A stretch of 64,000 nt of DNA from Picocystis sp. L7 (Eukaryota; Chlorophyta; Picocystophyceae; Picocystales; Picocystaceae). The position numbers and the translations under genes are program-made. Every line of letters begins with the position of its first letter. Position 1 is the stretch's first letter. Shown here one piece after another: positions 43,507 to 53,105 of this stretch. The notes beneath the pieces are model-generated. The model was given only the letters and a program-made list of their open reading frames with translations, was not told the DNA's origin and made no database searches. Location: the NCBI GenBank assembly GCA_020975725.1, contig QXJR01000016.1:62001-126000 (forward strand). Reading direction: 5' to 3'.

Positions 43507-44137
43507 ATGGACGAAGACGAGGCGAAAGCAGGCGCACACGCGCCTTCGTGGGAGGCAGAGATCGCCATGGAAGGGAGAGAAGGGAAGCAGGAGGAGGCGG
43601 TGGAAGGGAGCGATGCTGCGCCTCACGATCCCGAAGCCGTGCTCGGAGAGGTGCGTGGACGCACGTGCACCGGTCTTCGGCCAAGGCGAGGTTGCTGACC
43701 CGGAAAGGATGGTGCGGTCGTGCGTGTCGCGGATGAACAAGGCTGGAAAGCTGCTGCAGGAACTGGTGCGTGCTCACGTCTCGCTCCTGTCCTCGAAGGC
43801 AGAGGATCGACCTTCGCACGCGCGTACCTCGGTCTCTCGGACCCGGCGCTGACCGACGCATCACCTGCACGTCCGTGGCGATGTCGCGGACGTGGGACCG
43901 TTTCGAACCCCTCGTTCGTTTCGTGGCACGTGCTTCGACGTCGCATCGTGGTTGGGAATCGTGTTCGTGTTCGGACGCTTGCAGGAGAAGGAGATCCACG
44001 CCATGTCTTCGAGCATCACCGCTCGCATCGACGAGATGGGAGCGCGCATCGAATCGCTGGACACCCACGTGGACCAGCTGATGGATCGTTCCAAGGCTGC
44101 GTCCGAAGCGGCCGAACCCTCCGGCGAGGGAGGGTAG
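43507..44137 (+). CDS. HSBP1: Heat shock factor binding protein 1-like
   Basis: Three exons: 43507-43650, 43691-43765 and 43985-44137 (introns 40 and 219 bp; both GTGCGT donors) give 123 residues. The C-terminal half, MNKAGKLLQELEKEIHAMSS, followed by ITARIDEMGARIESLDTHVDQLM, is the hydrophobic-heptad coiled coil of HSBP1 (compare animal [22 protein letters not shown]). The N-terminal ~50 residues are acidic and not conserved. HSBP1 is a small trimerising coiled coil that binds heat-shock factor trimers and dampens the heat response. The 40-bp first intron is very short; 43651-43690 might be handled differently, but the frame is kept. It is enclosed by the long inverted repeat and is 4-7 kb from HSP110. 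Confidence 0.75.
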
Positions 44138-44908
44138 GATTCGCGCCAGGAAGTGCGCACAAGCGCGTGGGCAGGTGGTCGCGCGCCATCACCTGTGCAC
44201 CTCCCTTTTTTTAATCGAATGAACCTCCTTCGTACGTGGGGTGGGAAGCACCCTTTCCCCCCCTCCTTTTCGAAAGGGAACACCTTTTCCTTTTCGAAAG
44301 GGAACCCCCCTGTGGATCGATTTGGTCTTTCTCACAAGTTTTTGGGCGAGAGGGATCGATCGGGATCGCCAGCCATTCACTATCCAGCAATGCAGTTCGA
44401 CTCACCATCAGGCGAGCCACCCACACACCGGGGTCAACAAGGTTGCGACTCGCGTGTGTTCCAATGGATCCCGATTGCCGTGCTCTTCCGGTCCTCTCGC
44501 AGGCTCACGAGTCCAACACGGCAGCAAGCGTCCACGCTCTTGTCTCCACCCGTCCCTTCCGACACTCCCACACGGCAATCCATCCATCCATCCATCCATC
44601 AGGTGGTGGTGGGGGGGGTGCATTGCCACCGTGTCCCATGCACTCCAGGCCACCTGCCTCCACTCTCCTTGCTGCACAAGGGTCACCCCGTCCCATCGAT
44701 CCCTTGCCCAGACTCGAAACCCAACCCTGGATGGGGTGTGGGAGTATTTTCTCCAAACTGGGGTGACCCGAGGGAACCGTCCCGATGGCACCGAGGTCAC
44801 AACCCATGGACCCACGCCTTTTCCCTTTCGAAAGGGAACACCTTCTCCCTTTCGAAAGGGACGTCGGGTCCTTCTCCTCGGGATCCTCCCTTTCAACCTC
44901 CCTCTCGA
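44138..44908. promoter_or_regulatory. Intergenic region with TTCGAA palindromes and right arm of inverted repeat
   Basis: cttttcgaaaggga at about 44266-44279 and 44290-44303, and two perfect copies of the 14-bp palindrome CCCTTTCGAAAGGG at 44823-44836 and 44847-44860, just upstream of the TACC-like start at 44909. The inverted-repeat arm 44316-44798 lies between the two motif pairs. No gene seen apart from artefactual open frames. Confidence 0.45.
44316..44798 (-). repeat. Right arm of ~480-bp inverted repeat
   Basis: Inverted partner of 42946-43427. It includes a (CCAT)n run at 44581-44600 and a gtggtggtgggggg tract that also occur in the other arm. No ORF is conserved between the arms, which argues for a non-coding repeat rather than a duplicated gene. 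Confidence 0.85.
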
Positions 44909-46015
44909 ATGCCTTGGGGTCTGGATTCGAACGTTGGCGTGGCGCGCACGAGCTTCCACTTCGACGCTTTCGACGCTCACGAGGCGCCGCCGAAGGGAAC
45001 GAGGATGGAGTGCGAAGGAAGAGACGTCCTCAGGAACGTGATGAACGCACCGGCGATGCGCGTGCGGGCCAGCAAGGCCCTCCCGAACACGCCTGGCTCG
45101 CCGATGGACGTGGACGGACGCACGCCGAGGCGTTCCACGCGCAAAATGCGACACGCAGAGGCCGAAAACTTCGCCTGCGACAGCCCGTTGGGATCCCCTC
45201 CGCCCATGTACGAAGCCAGCGGGAAGAAAGGATCGAGAGAAGCGATGCTGGAGGCGGAAAACGCGAGGCTGGCGCGATGCGCGGCGGAATTTGAAGCCAC
45301 GCTGAAACGCATGCGAGAGACGGAAAGCCGTAGCCACGTGGAAGCAAGGCGACAGCTGACCGATCTGGAAGCCAAGAACCGTCGATTGACCGAAGAGCAC
45401 GAACAGCTGCTCCAGAACTTCCAGCAGCTCACCGACAAGTATCACGCCTACAAGGAGAAGTTCCAACAGGCGAGGGAGAGCGATCAAGCCTGGCAAGCGC
45501 ACTTGAAGCAAGTGAACGCCCAGTGCGACAAGGAAGTGTCCGAAATCCGGAAGGAGAAAGAGGACGCCGTGAAGAAAATGCAGGATGCGAATGCCCGGTT
45601 GGAAGAACTGAAAAAATGCGAGACGGAAGCCTCGAAACGGGCAGAGGGTGCAGAGAGGACGGCCCAGCTGGCCACGACCCGGGCAGACGAAAACGAACGG
45701 TTGCTGAAGGATGCAGAATCGCGTTACGAAGCAGCCGCATCATCGGTAGGAGAGCTCAAAAAGGAACTGGACACGCAGCGGGAGTCGTTCAATCGTTCCG
45801 AAAAGGCCCTCAAAGAATCCAAACAGACCGCCAAGACCATGCAGAAGGCTTTGGACGAATACAAGCGAGAAAACTCTAGGTCTCACACCGCATTGCAAGA
45901 AGCCCTGCGTCGAATCGATGCATTGGAAAGAGACAACGCACAGTTGGCAGATATGTGCAGTTCAGCGGTAGCACAACTCGAACGTATGCAGCTTTCGCCT
46001 GGGTACAGTGACTAG
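44909..46015 (+). CDS. TACC-like coiled-coil protein
   Basis: 368 residues from the ATG at 44909 (another Met at 45005). The first ~110 residues are low-complexity and Ser/Thr/Pro-containing (ALPNTPGSPMDVDGRTPRRS), with possible CDK sites. From about residue 120 it is one continuous coiled coil. It contains QLLQNFQQLTDKYHAYKEKF and ends HTALQEALRRIDALERDNAQ followed by LADMCSSAVAQLERM, which resembles the start and end of the TACC domain of microtubule plus-end and centrosome proteins (…LERTLEQKNKEIEELTKICDEL). TACC proteins partner XMAP215 at spindle poles. Coiled coils give false matches easily, so the assignment is tentative. No intron seen. Confidence 0.5.
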   Translation: MPWGLDSNVGVARTSFHFDAFDAHEAPPKGTRMECEGRDVLRNVMNAPAMRVRASKALPNTPGSPMDVDGRTPRRSTRKMRHAEAENFACDSPLGSPPPMYEASGKKGSREAMLEAENARLARCAAEFEATLKRMRETESRSHVEARRQLTDLEAKNRRLTEEHEQLLQNFQQLTDKYHAYKEKFQQARESDQAWQAHLKQVNAQCDKEVSEIRKEKEDAVKKMQDANARLEELKKCETEASKRAEGAERTAQLATTRADENERLLKDAESRYEAAASSVGELKKELDTQRESFNRSEKALKESKQTAKTMQKALDEYKRENSRSHTALQEALRRIDALERDNAQLADMCSSAVAQLERMQLSPGYSD

Positions 46016-46250
46016 ATGCAACAAACAAGGGAAAGAAACTTCCTGAAATAGGCTTGAAGAGCCACAGGTGAGATCGTGGAACCCAAGGTCTGCACGATTT
46101 CCAGCAAGAAAAACGCGCCCCTTGGTGCAAGCATCGCACATTGGTTCAGCAGCACAACCCCATCCTGTCCGGAACAGGCAGATACTCGGGAATCTGAAGT
46201 ATCTCGTCTCTGTCCCCCGTTGTTCCTTGGTGCTTTATTTTGTCAGTTTA

Positions 46251-47439
46251 TTAGTTCCCTCTCGCGGCAAGTCGATGACGCTGTACGAGGGCCTCATGAT
46301 TCAACAAATGTGTCTCTACTTTCCTCCAGTGTTTCACTTCGAAATCGATCACTTTCAGCCGGTACTGGAGGCCCGCGCCCGTCCATGGACAGATCACACA
46401 GCCCGAACGACCGAATCCATCATCGCAAGTTCTCGGTCTGATGGAAAGCATGAGTGAGCAATCACTCGCTGCCCTTGCCAGTAGGTAATCGGCTACTTTC
46501 GTCTTTGGGTCTTCGCCCGCAATGCGTCGCCACCTACCACGTGCACCTTGACAGATGCGGTGGACCACGTGGACTCCACCACCATCAGACTGTTGCAATT
46601 GCAGCAGCTTCATCAGCAGGCTTTCTTTTTTCAGGCAGTCCACGACAACATGTGCCAACCAATCCGTGGCTTTGTCTCTACTGCAAGGAACGATGCTCTG
46701 TAGAGCAGCAGGTAGATCCCTGGTGTCTGTCAAGCGTCCATCAACAAAGGCCCGCCAATTGTTTCCCGGTGACTGTAGCAACCCCAGGACTGCCCGTTTC
46801 ATTCTTTCCTCCGCCATGCTGAAGAGGTCAGCGGGTCGATAGCTGGTTTTGTAGCCATGTTTCAATGCAAAAGCACACATGTGGCGAGGCAGCCTTGGAT
46901 CCTTCAAAGGCACGCCGCACTTGGGTTTGATCTCCACGCATAGGAAAGGCAGTTCGTCGGGATGAGCCAGGTCTTCCATGAGCTCTCCCACCACCATCTT
47001 CGATCGTTCTTTCTTGCTGTTCGTTCCCATCGACTTGATGCGCGACGTCGGTCTCCTCCGATGGCGACGCAAGAGTGCCTCGGCATCCTTCGGTTGGAGC
47101 ACCACCTCGACGCGTTTCGTCGCGTACCGCTCTCCCAGGAGCTTTTCAACGTTGCCTAGACGCTGCATGTTCTTCGAGGCCGGTCTGGGAGCATCAGGCT
47201 TGCGCAAACGAAGCACGAAACCGCGCAGTTTCGCGTCCATGCCCACGTAGCTGAGCACGATGTGTGCACCGCCTTCGCCTCTCCAGGTCCAGTGGTCATG
47301 GCCTTGTGATCCCAAGTCGCTCTTGCGGCTTTCTGGGACCTTCTTCGCGACCTTCCTCCACGAACCAAGCCTCGTTCGCGTGCGCAAGCGCCATCGCCGA
47401 GGCATGCGACGCTCGGATGCGCGCCAAGGCGTCGGCCAT
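46251..47439 (-). CDS. IPK1: Inositol-pentakisphosphate 2-kinase
   Basis: Exons 47439-47352 and 47302-46251 (intron 49 bp, GTCGCG donor, CAAG acceptor) give 379 residues. The join makes EEGHDHWTWRGEGGAHIVLSY, with the glycine-rich loop EGGAHIVLSYVG of IPK1, then GFVLRLRK (ATP lysine region), FLCVEIKPKCGVP, a modified RxxMCAFALKHGYK segment, NNWRAFVDG and the C-terminal DCSLML block. These are the conserved boxes of the Ins(1,3,4,5,6)P5 2-kinase family, which makes phytate (InsP6). Length is within the family range (~400-450), slightly short. The 49-bp intron uses a less typical donor, but frame and motif continuity support it. Confidence 0.85.
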
Positions 47440-48392
47440 GCAAAGGTGAAGAGACTCGTGGAAGCCGAAGCTTGAAAGGGCGGCTTGAAAGGGAACCCAC
47501 TGGGACGATTGGGAAAATCCGAAAGGGGAAGGGACGGGTGTCCAAAGGGAGTTTCTTCTCTGGAGATGCGGGTTTTCGTGGTGGAAGGTGGTGAGGATGG
47601 AGACAGCAAGGCAGCAAGTGCCAAGCCGTTCGTTTGCTGCGTGGGCGAACGGACGATACGTGGGGTGGACAGCGGAAGGGAGGCCGTTCGAATCGTTCTG
47701 ACATGCAAATGGATAGAGATGGAGCACCAACGGCCCACCGTCGCAATGCCGGCAAAAGCGATGCATACCCCACAAGCGGCACGCACGGTTGTGCATACAC
47801 GACAACGTCGCGCCTGCACCATACTGTTGAATCTAGAACTACGGTCAGAACTACTTGACATTGCCGAAGCCACTAGGCTCAAAGGAAGAAGGAATGCGTG
47901 GCAGGGTGGGGATTGACCCTAAAGTATCCAATGAATGTTCCAGCCGCGTGCGAGTCAAAGGATACTCAATGCCTACGCATCCGTACACGGATACCTCGAC
48001 GAATATGCATCCTACACACTTGCGAATGGACCAATTCCGATATTATCTTCTTTGGCATCTTCGCTCTCTTCCTCACGCAAATTTAGTGCCCCATTGCCCA
48101 TTTTCGATGGCCACCTCCCTCCTTTGCTCCCGGGTATTTTCATGTCATGCTTGCACCTCCGCTTGGACCCACATTTCACGTTGATTTGGAGCATCTACGC
48201 TCAAATGTCACGGACAAGCGCACGCACCAGGCCTGGAGTAGCCCCTGCATCTCCCCCTTTCGCACTCCCATCTCTTCCTCGGAGGCCAAGAGGTCACGTG
48301 ATCCAGGTTTGCAGCACCACATCCGGGGCGGTTGTGTCTTCCATTGTGCAATTCGTGAGGCAAAACCAGGGAGGGGGGGGGTTTTGAGAGAG
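47440..48392. other. Divergent intergenic region
   Basis: 950 bp between the IPK1 and NAXE starts. gaaagggcggcttgaaagggaaccc near 47475-47499 is a weak form of the shared promoter motif. 47800-48200 is more AT-rich and contains no recognisable gene. Confidence 0.45.
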
Positions 48393-49154
48393 ATGGAGGG
48401 AGAACTACGTGTCGGACCGACGACAACGTGTTTTGCGATGGCGCGTCCGCTCTGCCGACCTACGCGCGTCGGAGCGGCCCTGTCGGCGTCTATCGACGAC
48501 AGGCTGATGTCTCCTCCGACCCACTACGGGCTGCAGCAGCTGATGGAGCTCGCCGGGCTGTCGGTGGCCAGCTCCATCCGCGAAGTCTACGTGCCCAGCC
48601 AACATCCACGTGTGCTGGTGCTCTGTGGACCTGGAAACAACGGAGGAGATGGATTGGTGGCTGCCAGGCATCTGAGGCTCTTTGGATACGATCGAGTCGA
48701 CGCCTGCTGTCCCAAGACCAAGTTCACCGCGCTCCAAGACCAGTGCTTGGCCGTGGGAGTGTCCATGAGAGACGTGCAACAGGTGCAAGCCAGCGTACCA
48801 TGGAAAGCTACCTACGATCTGGTTGTGGATGCATTGTTCGGGTTCTCTTTCAAAAAACCGCTACGTTCGCCTTACGATGTCCTGGTGAATGCGTTGCTGC
48901 CCAGTGCAGACCCTCCCAAGATTGCATGCGTGGATGTGCCTTCGGGTTGGGATGTGGACGAGGGTGATGTGGACAGCGATGGAATCAGACCCGACATGCT
49001 GGTCTCTTTGACGGCTCCCAAGAAGTGTGCAGATCATTTCAAGGGACAGTATCATTACTTGGGTGGCCGGTTTGTGCCTCCGGCCTTGCAAGAGGAATTC
49101 CAGCTGGAGATTCCGGAGTATCCTGGGTCCCAGCAGTGCGTGCAAATCCTCTGA
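48393..49154 (+). CDS. NAXE: NAD(P)H-hydrate epimerase (YjeF N-terminal domain)
   Basis: 253 residues from the ATG at 48393, or 238 from 48438. The fold is clear: GLQQLMELAGLSVASSI, the nucleotide-binding loop VLVLCGPGNNGGDGLVAARHL, YDLVVDALFGF, the catalytic Asp region ACVDVPSGWDVDEG, and LVSLTAPKKCADHF with GGRFVPP near the end. It epimerises R- and S-NAD(P)HX so that the S-specific dehydratase can repair the damaged cofactor. The N-terminal ~25 residues are Arg/Ser/Ala-rich and could target it to an organelle. No carbohydrate-kinase (NAXD) domain is fused. No intron. Confidence 0.92.
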   Translation: MEGELRVGPTTTCFAMARPLCRPTRVGAALSASIDDRLMSPPTHYGLQQLMELAGLSVASSIREVYVPSQHPRVLVLCGPGNNGGDGLVAARHLRLFGYDRVDACCPKTKFTALQDQCLAVGVSMRDVQQVQASVPWKATYDLVVDALFGFSFKKPLRSPYDVLVNALLPSADPPKIACVDVPSGWDVDEGDVDSDGIRPDMLVSLTAPKKCADHFKGQYHYLGGRFVPPALQEEFQLEIPEYPGSQQCVQIL

Positions 49155-49870
49155 ATGCAAGCTTGTGAGTCTGCATGCGAGCGATCTTGTCCAGTGCTTG
49201 GATGGGGTGTGGCACAGTTCAAAAGCAGTCTGCGTCACTGATACGCAACACCGGCTCTGGTTGCGATCCGTCTGATCGATGGTATTGAATTGTGCGGGGT
49301 CTGGCGGTCGATGTGCGCCTAGGGCCCAAAGCAGGGCACGATGTAGGTTCTCTGTCGCAAAAGCCTGGATGACACACGCTCGCCGCGACAGGGGCATACC
49401 GACTGGCACCCGCGCAATTGGCTTGTTGAAGTAAGACAAACACAGGGTGGAGAGCTCATAGTAAGGTCTTCACCTCAAACAACAGAAGAACCGGGACAGA
49501 CAGGGTTACAACGAACACGGTTTGAGCGCATTCTTGCTCATGCGAGCAAACATCTCACACTGCTTGCGTGACTTGCAACCAGACATCCTTGCATTTGCTT
49601 TTTCCCGATGAAGTTTCAAACAGGTTTCTGTGAACGTGCAACGACCTGGTCTTACCACCCTTCGTTCCGTGCGCCTCTTCCCATGCGCTCGTAAGATTGG
49701 GCCCAGTTGTAAGTGCTTGTTGTTCTGCCCATGTCAACTTTCGCCTGCGGACTTTGGTGATTGGTCCGTTTGGGTGTCGTTTCCAACCACCACCCGCGCA
49801 GCATGTCCGTGAACAAGGCAATTTCCACCACTTGCCTTGTTCCCACACACTCCGGCATCCTGTTTCTTCA
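49155..49870. other. Convergent intergenic region
   Basis: 700 bp between the NAXE and Psb27 stops. Open frames on the minus strand (49555-49881 and the upper end of 48861-49439) overlap the neighbouring stop or gene and resemble no protein. Taken as 3' UTRs. Confidence 0.45.
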
Positions 49871-50467
49871 TCACTTTCCATCCTCCAAAAGCATCAAGGC
49901 TTCTTCTGCAGCTTGCACGCATTTGTTCTGCAAGGGTTTGGGCAGCGGTGCCGGTCCTTGGAAGGCCAGGTGTCCTAGCAGTGCAGAGAGCGCGGTCTGT
50001 GCGGCCCTGGCGGACAGCGATGCTGTCCTTCCACCTGGTGCGTAGGTTCCGCTCCAGGTCCTGCCTTTATTTTGCACGTCCTGGATGGCTTTCATTCTCC
50101 TTTCGTCGTAAGGATCCAGTTGCACCACGTCCAGGACGGCGGCCATCAGCACCTTGGTCTCGTCCACGTACGCGTCGTTGCGTCCGTCCGGCGTTCCACG
50201 TGCTGTGTTCGGCGGCGACTGACCTCGAGGATACGCCGATGCGTCCTCGTCGTTGCTCCTTTCGAGCCTGGCTTCGCGGCACGCGCGTCCTTCCTCTCCC
50301 AGCGGACACGAGTTGGGCGCGCTGGAGGTCCCGTCCCACCTCCGTTTCGCCGCACTTGCTTCTCCCGTCCATCCCAGGAGCGCAGGCAGCGTGCTCAGCA
50401 GCACCTGCCTCCTCGCGGGTCCCCAAGGACGCTTTGCGACGCGCGCCGACGTCGGTCGCGTCGCCAT
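49871..50467 (-). CDS. PSB27: Psb27-like photosystem II assembly factor, thylakoid lumen
   Basis: 198 residues. A basic leader is followed by a twin-arginine thylakoid signal, ARRQVLLSTLPALLGWTGEASA, with a likely cleavage after ASA near residue 40. The mature C-terminal part has the Psb27 four-helix pattern: YVDETKVLMAAVLDVVQLDP, DERRMKAIQDVQNKGRTWSG, AAQTALSALLGHLAF and LPKPLQNKCVQAAEEALMLL. Psb27 binds CP43 on the lumen side and protects photosystem II intermediates before and after manganese-cluster assembly. About 65 residues between signal and mature fold (NSCPLGEEGRACREARLERS) are not conserved and may be an insertion. An oligo-T tract on the plus strand (50500-50550) marks the 5' flank. 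Confidence 0.78.
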   Translation of the reverse strand: MATRPTSARVAKRPWGPARRQVLLSTLPALLGWTGEASAAKRRWDGTSSAPNSCPLGEEGRACREARLERSNDEDASAYPRGQSPPNTARGTPDGRNDAYVDETKVLMAAVLDVVQLDPYDERRMKAIQDVQNKGRTWSGTYAPGGRTASLSARAAQTALSALLGHLAFQGPAPLPKPLQNKCVQAAEEALMLLEDGK

Positions 50468-50671
50468 GCCGATGCCGATGCGAAGTGGCCAACCTCGTTT
50501 TTTTTTATCCCCTTTTTTTCTCTCTGGGTCGCTATTTTTTTTTTTTTTTGGGGTAGGGGGGAAAAGAGAGCGTTTCTTCTTGACCTTGTGGATGGGATTC
50601 CTGCTCGTCTCGTCCAGCCGTCCTGGTGCTGGTGTGTGCATGGTGGTGGTCTGTTCGTGGTTGTGTTTCGA

Positions 50672-51805
50672 TCATTCGTACACTTCCAGGATCCGTTCGA
50701 TGGGCCTGCGGCACATGGGACACGGTTGTCCCAAGCTCACCAGGTTGGTGGCACAGTACAAGCAGCAGCACCGATGCAAGCTGTTTCCATGGACCAAACC
50801 TGCCTCTTTGGGACGTGACCAGCACACCACGCACAGGACGCCTTCGTTGGACGTCGCTCCTTCGTCTTGCGTCCATGCCGCAGGTGCCGAGGGCGCATTC
50901 GTGGCGTCCGCCTCGATTCCCTCGTCGGCTTGCACGTCGTGCCACGGCGTCGCATCGGACGCGTTGGACGTGGTGGGCGCGCTGTCCAACCTTCCCAACG
51001 CGTCGAATTCCGCCTGCATCTGCATCGCCACGGCTTCGTCCGTCCTAGACGCGTCCAGTGCGAACTGGCAGGCCTGCAGGAAGGCGTCCACGTCCACGTG
51101 TCCTCCACCGTTGGCGCCTCGGAACACCAACGTGTGCGTGTGCGGCCTCCTGGACGTGGGAACGCGCACTTGGACGGTGTGGTTCCTCCCACGCGTGAGG
51201 TGTGCATGGTCCAACACGTGCTTGTGCTTCGTAGAAGTGCTCTGCAGACGCTTGAAGCAGTACAGCTGCAAAGAAGCGTGTCCAGAGACGTCGCTTCCTG
51301 GACATGGCGTGCGCAAGAACAGCACACACCAACGTGGCGACCATTTCGTTCCCCACCATGCTTTGGTCTCCACCTCCAACCAGCCGTGAAACAGCGCCTT
51401 CTGTTCGTAACGACGTGCCAAAGCAGGCTTTTCGGCCTGCAAGGCGCAATCGTACGCCGTGAGTCCGCCTTGGTTGTCCAGGAAAGGATCCGCGCCGTGC
51501 TGGAGCAGGAGGTCCGCCATGAGCGCGTCGCCTTGCACCGAAGCGGCGTGGAGCGGCGTTCCTCCGCGTTTTCCCGGCGCCAAGGCGTGCACTTGTCCGC
51601 CGTGCTGCAGCAGCAGGCTGGCGCACTCGGCGGACCCGCGTGCCGCGGCGATGACCAGCGGCGTGCGTCCCAGCACGTCGCGATGCTCCAAGATGTCCGT
51701 CCTTCGATCGGCGTGGCGCACCAGCAAGGCGTGCAGCTTGCGCGTGTTGTTGGTGCGTGCGGCTTCCCAACCCGCCTCTTCGGGACGAGAGCTGCCTGTT
51801 CCCAT
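50672..51805 (-). CDS. Ankyrin-PH-RING protein, XBAT35-like E3 ligase
   Basis: 377 residues from MGTGSSRPEE, whose Gly2 and Ser6 fit an N-myristoylation signal. At least three ankyrin repeats follow at about 30-135 (DVLGRTPLVIAAARGSAECA, GGTPLHAASVQGDALMADLL, GGLTAYDCALQAEKPALA). A PH-like segment is at about 145-265 (FHGWLEVETKAWWGTKWSPRW). The protein ends in a C3HC4 RING (CVVCWSRPKEAGLVHGNS ... CPMCRRPIERILEVYE). Plant XBAT35-type ligases have ankyrin and a C-terminal RING; the PH-like part and the acyl anchor point to a membrane site. The frame continues upstream only through a purine repeat. Divergent from NAA30. Confidence 0.78.
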   Translation of the reverse strand: MGTGSSRPEEAGWEAARTNNTRKLHALLVRHADRRTDILEHRDVLGRTPLVIAAARGSAECASLLLQHGGQVHALAPGKRGGTPLHAASVQGDALMADLLLQHGADPFLDNQGGLTAYDCALQAEKPALARRYEQKALFHGWLEVETKAWWGTKWSPRWCVLFLRTPCPGSDVSGHASLQLYCFKRLQSTSTKHKHVLDHAHLTRGRNHTVQVRVPTSRRPHTHTLVFRGANGGGHVDVDAFLQACQFALDASRTDEAVAMQMQAEFDALGRLDSAPTTSNASDATPWHDVQADEGIEADATNAPSAPAAWTQDEGATSNEGVLCVVCWSRPKEAGLVHGNSLHRCCCLYCATNLVSLGQPCPMCRRPIERILEVYE

Positions 51806-52484
51806 CTCCACCGCCGCCGCGAGCGCGCACGCGCGGGCGAAGGAGGAAGGAGAAGGAGGCGCGACGAGGCGCGATGGCGTCGTGCTTTCCCACACGAACG
51901 TGCGTCTTCCTTTCGTTTCGGGACGACCCCGGCGGGTTCCTCGATCGAACCGGTTTCGAAAGGGAAGGAGGGCGGGTTCGAAAGGGAAGGTCCGACCCTG
52001 CGGGGGTTCCGGGGATGGGACGACGCTACGGCCTCCCCTCCCTTGGGATGTGGGACGCATCCCCAGAACCGTGCCTGGGAGGGACAGACGAGAGGGAGAG
52101 GGATGGTGAGGGAGAGGAGAGGAGAGAGGGAGAGGGAGAGGGATGGTGAGGGAGAGGGAGAGGGAGAGGCAGAGGGAGAGGGAGAGGGAGAGGGAGAGGG
52201 AGAGGGAGAGGGAGAGGGAGAGGGAGAGGGAGGGAGAGGGAGAGGGAGAGGGAGAGGGAGAGAGGGAGAGAGGGAGTCTGAGGGAGAGGAAAGGAGAGGG
52301 ATGGAGAGAGGGAGAGGGAGAGAGGGAGAGGGAGAGGGAGAGGGAGAGGGAGAGGAGAGAGGGAGAGGGAGAGGAGAGAGGAGAGAGGGAGAGGGAGTAG
52401 GGAGAGAGGCAGGCGCGGTTGGTCGAGGCGCGTGGTGCGTGGGAGCGGGAGGAAAGCAAGGCAAGGCGAGGCGAGAGGGGAAGG
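51806..52484. promoter_or_regulatory. Divergent promoter with TTCGAAAGGGAA motifs
   Basis: GC-rich region between the ankyrin-RING and NAA30 starts. Two copies of ttcgaaagggaagg occur at 51955-51968 and 51981-51994. A purine minisatellite (listed separately) occupies the NAA30 side. Confidence 0.4.
52084..52402. repeat. GAGAGG purine minisatellite
   Basis: About 320 bp of near-pure purine on the plus strand, gagagggagagggagaggg with irregular breaks. It ends 80 bp before the NAA30 start codon. It resembles the tracts at 5225 and 14215, each also in a divergent promoter. Confidence 0.9.
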
Positions 52485-53105
52485 ATGGGAGCTGGGAAGG
52501 TGACCTACCGTAGGTTCCGTGGCGAAGAAGAAGACCTGGAACGTGTCGTGGAGCTCATCCGGGAGGAGCTGTCCGAACCGTATTCCATCTTCACCTACCG
52601 ATACTTCGTTGGACAGTGGCCACAAGCCTGCCATTTCGCATGCGTGGATGGAAAGGAAGTGGGCGTCATCGTGTGCAAGATGGACACACATCGGATCTAC
52701 GAGAGGGGGTACATCGCCATGCTCGTGGTGCAGAGGAAACACCGACACCTGGGATTGGGAACGGGACTCGTGCGTAGCGCCATCCAAGTGATGCGCGAAG
52801 AGAGGTGTGAAGAGGTGGCCCTGGAAGCCGAAGTGACCAACCTCGGCGCGATACGGCTGTACGAAAAGCTGGGATTCATACGTGACAAACGATTGCATCG
52901 GTATTACCTCCACGGCGCCGACGCCTTCCGACTGAAGCTCCTCCTCCCGGAGATCGTCAAACCGATCGAGCTTCCGTCCAAGGGAGACGGGAACGGAACC
53001 GCGACGGTGCAGGACAAACAAGCACGACGCGGAAACGAACGAGAAGGAGGAGAAGAGGTGGCGGACGTCGTCGACGCCTTGGACCAGCTCCGCGTCCGCG
53101 GGTGA
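52485..53105 (+). CDS. NAA30: N-alpha-acetyltransferase 30, NatC catalytic subunit
   Basis: 206 residues. The GNAT fold is complete: LIREELSEPYSIFTYRYFVG, ACHFACVDGKEVGVIVCKM, RGYIAMLVVQRKHRHLGLGTGLV (acetyl-CoA loop of the Q/RxxGxG/A type) and EVTNLGAIRLYEKLGFIRDKR with YYLHGADAFRLKL. These blocks match NAA30/MAK3, which acetylates N-terminal Met followed by a hydrophobic residue, co-translationally with NAA35 and NAA38. The C-terminal ~45 residues are charged and variable. No intron. Confidence 0.92.
   Translation: MGAGKVTYRRFRGEEEDLERVVELIREELSEPYSIFTYRYFVGQWPQACHFACVDGKEVGVIVCKMDTHRIYERGYIAMLVVQRKHRHLGLGTGLVRSAIQVMREERCEEVALEAEVTNLGAIRLYEKLGFIRDKRLHRYYLHGADAFRLKLLLPEIVKPIELPSKGDGNGTATVQDKQARRGNEREGGEEVADVVDALDQLRVRG

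Noticed and set aside
43454-44068. 204-codon minus-strand ORF opposite HSBP1
   Set aside because: Antisense shadow; the plus strand gives a coherent spliced HSBP1.
48861-49439. 192-codon minus-strand ORF
   Set aside because: Mostly antisense to NAXE; codon pattern follows NAXE, not this frame.
49555-49881. 108-codon minus-strand ORF downstream of Psb27
   Set aside because: Overlaps the Psb27 stop and matches no family; probably 3' UTR.
52143-52400. Arg/Glu-repeat ORF before NAA30
   Set aside because: Translation of the GAGAGG minisatellite.
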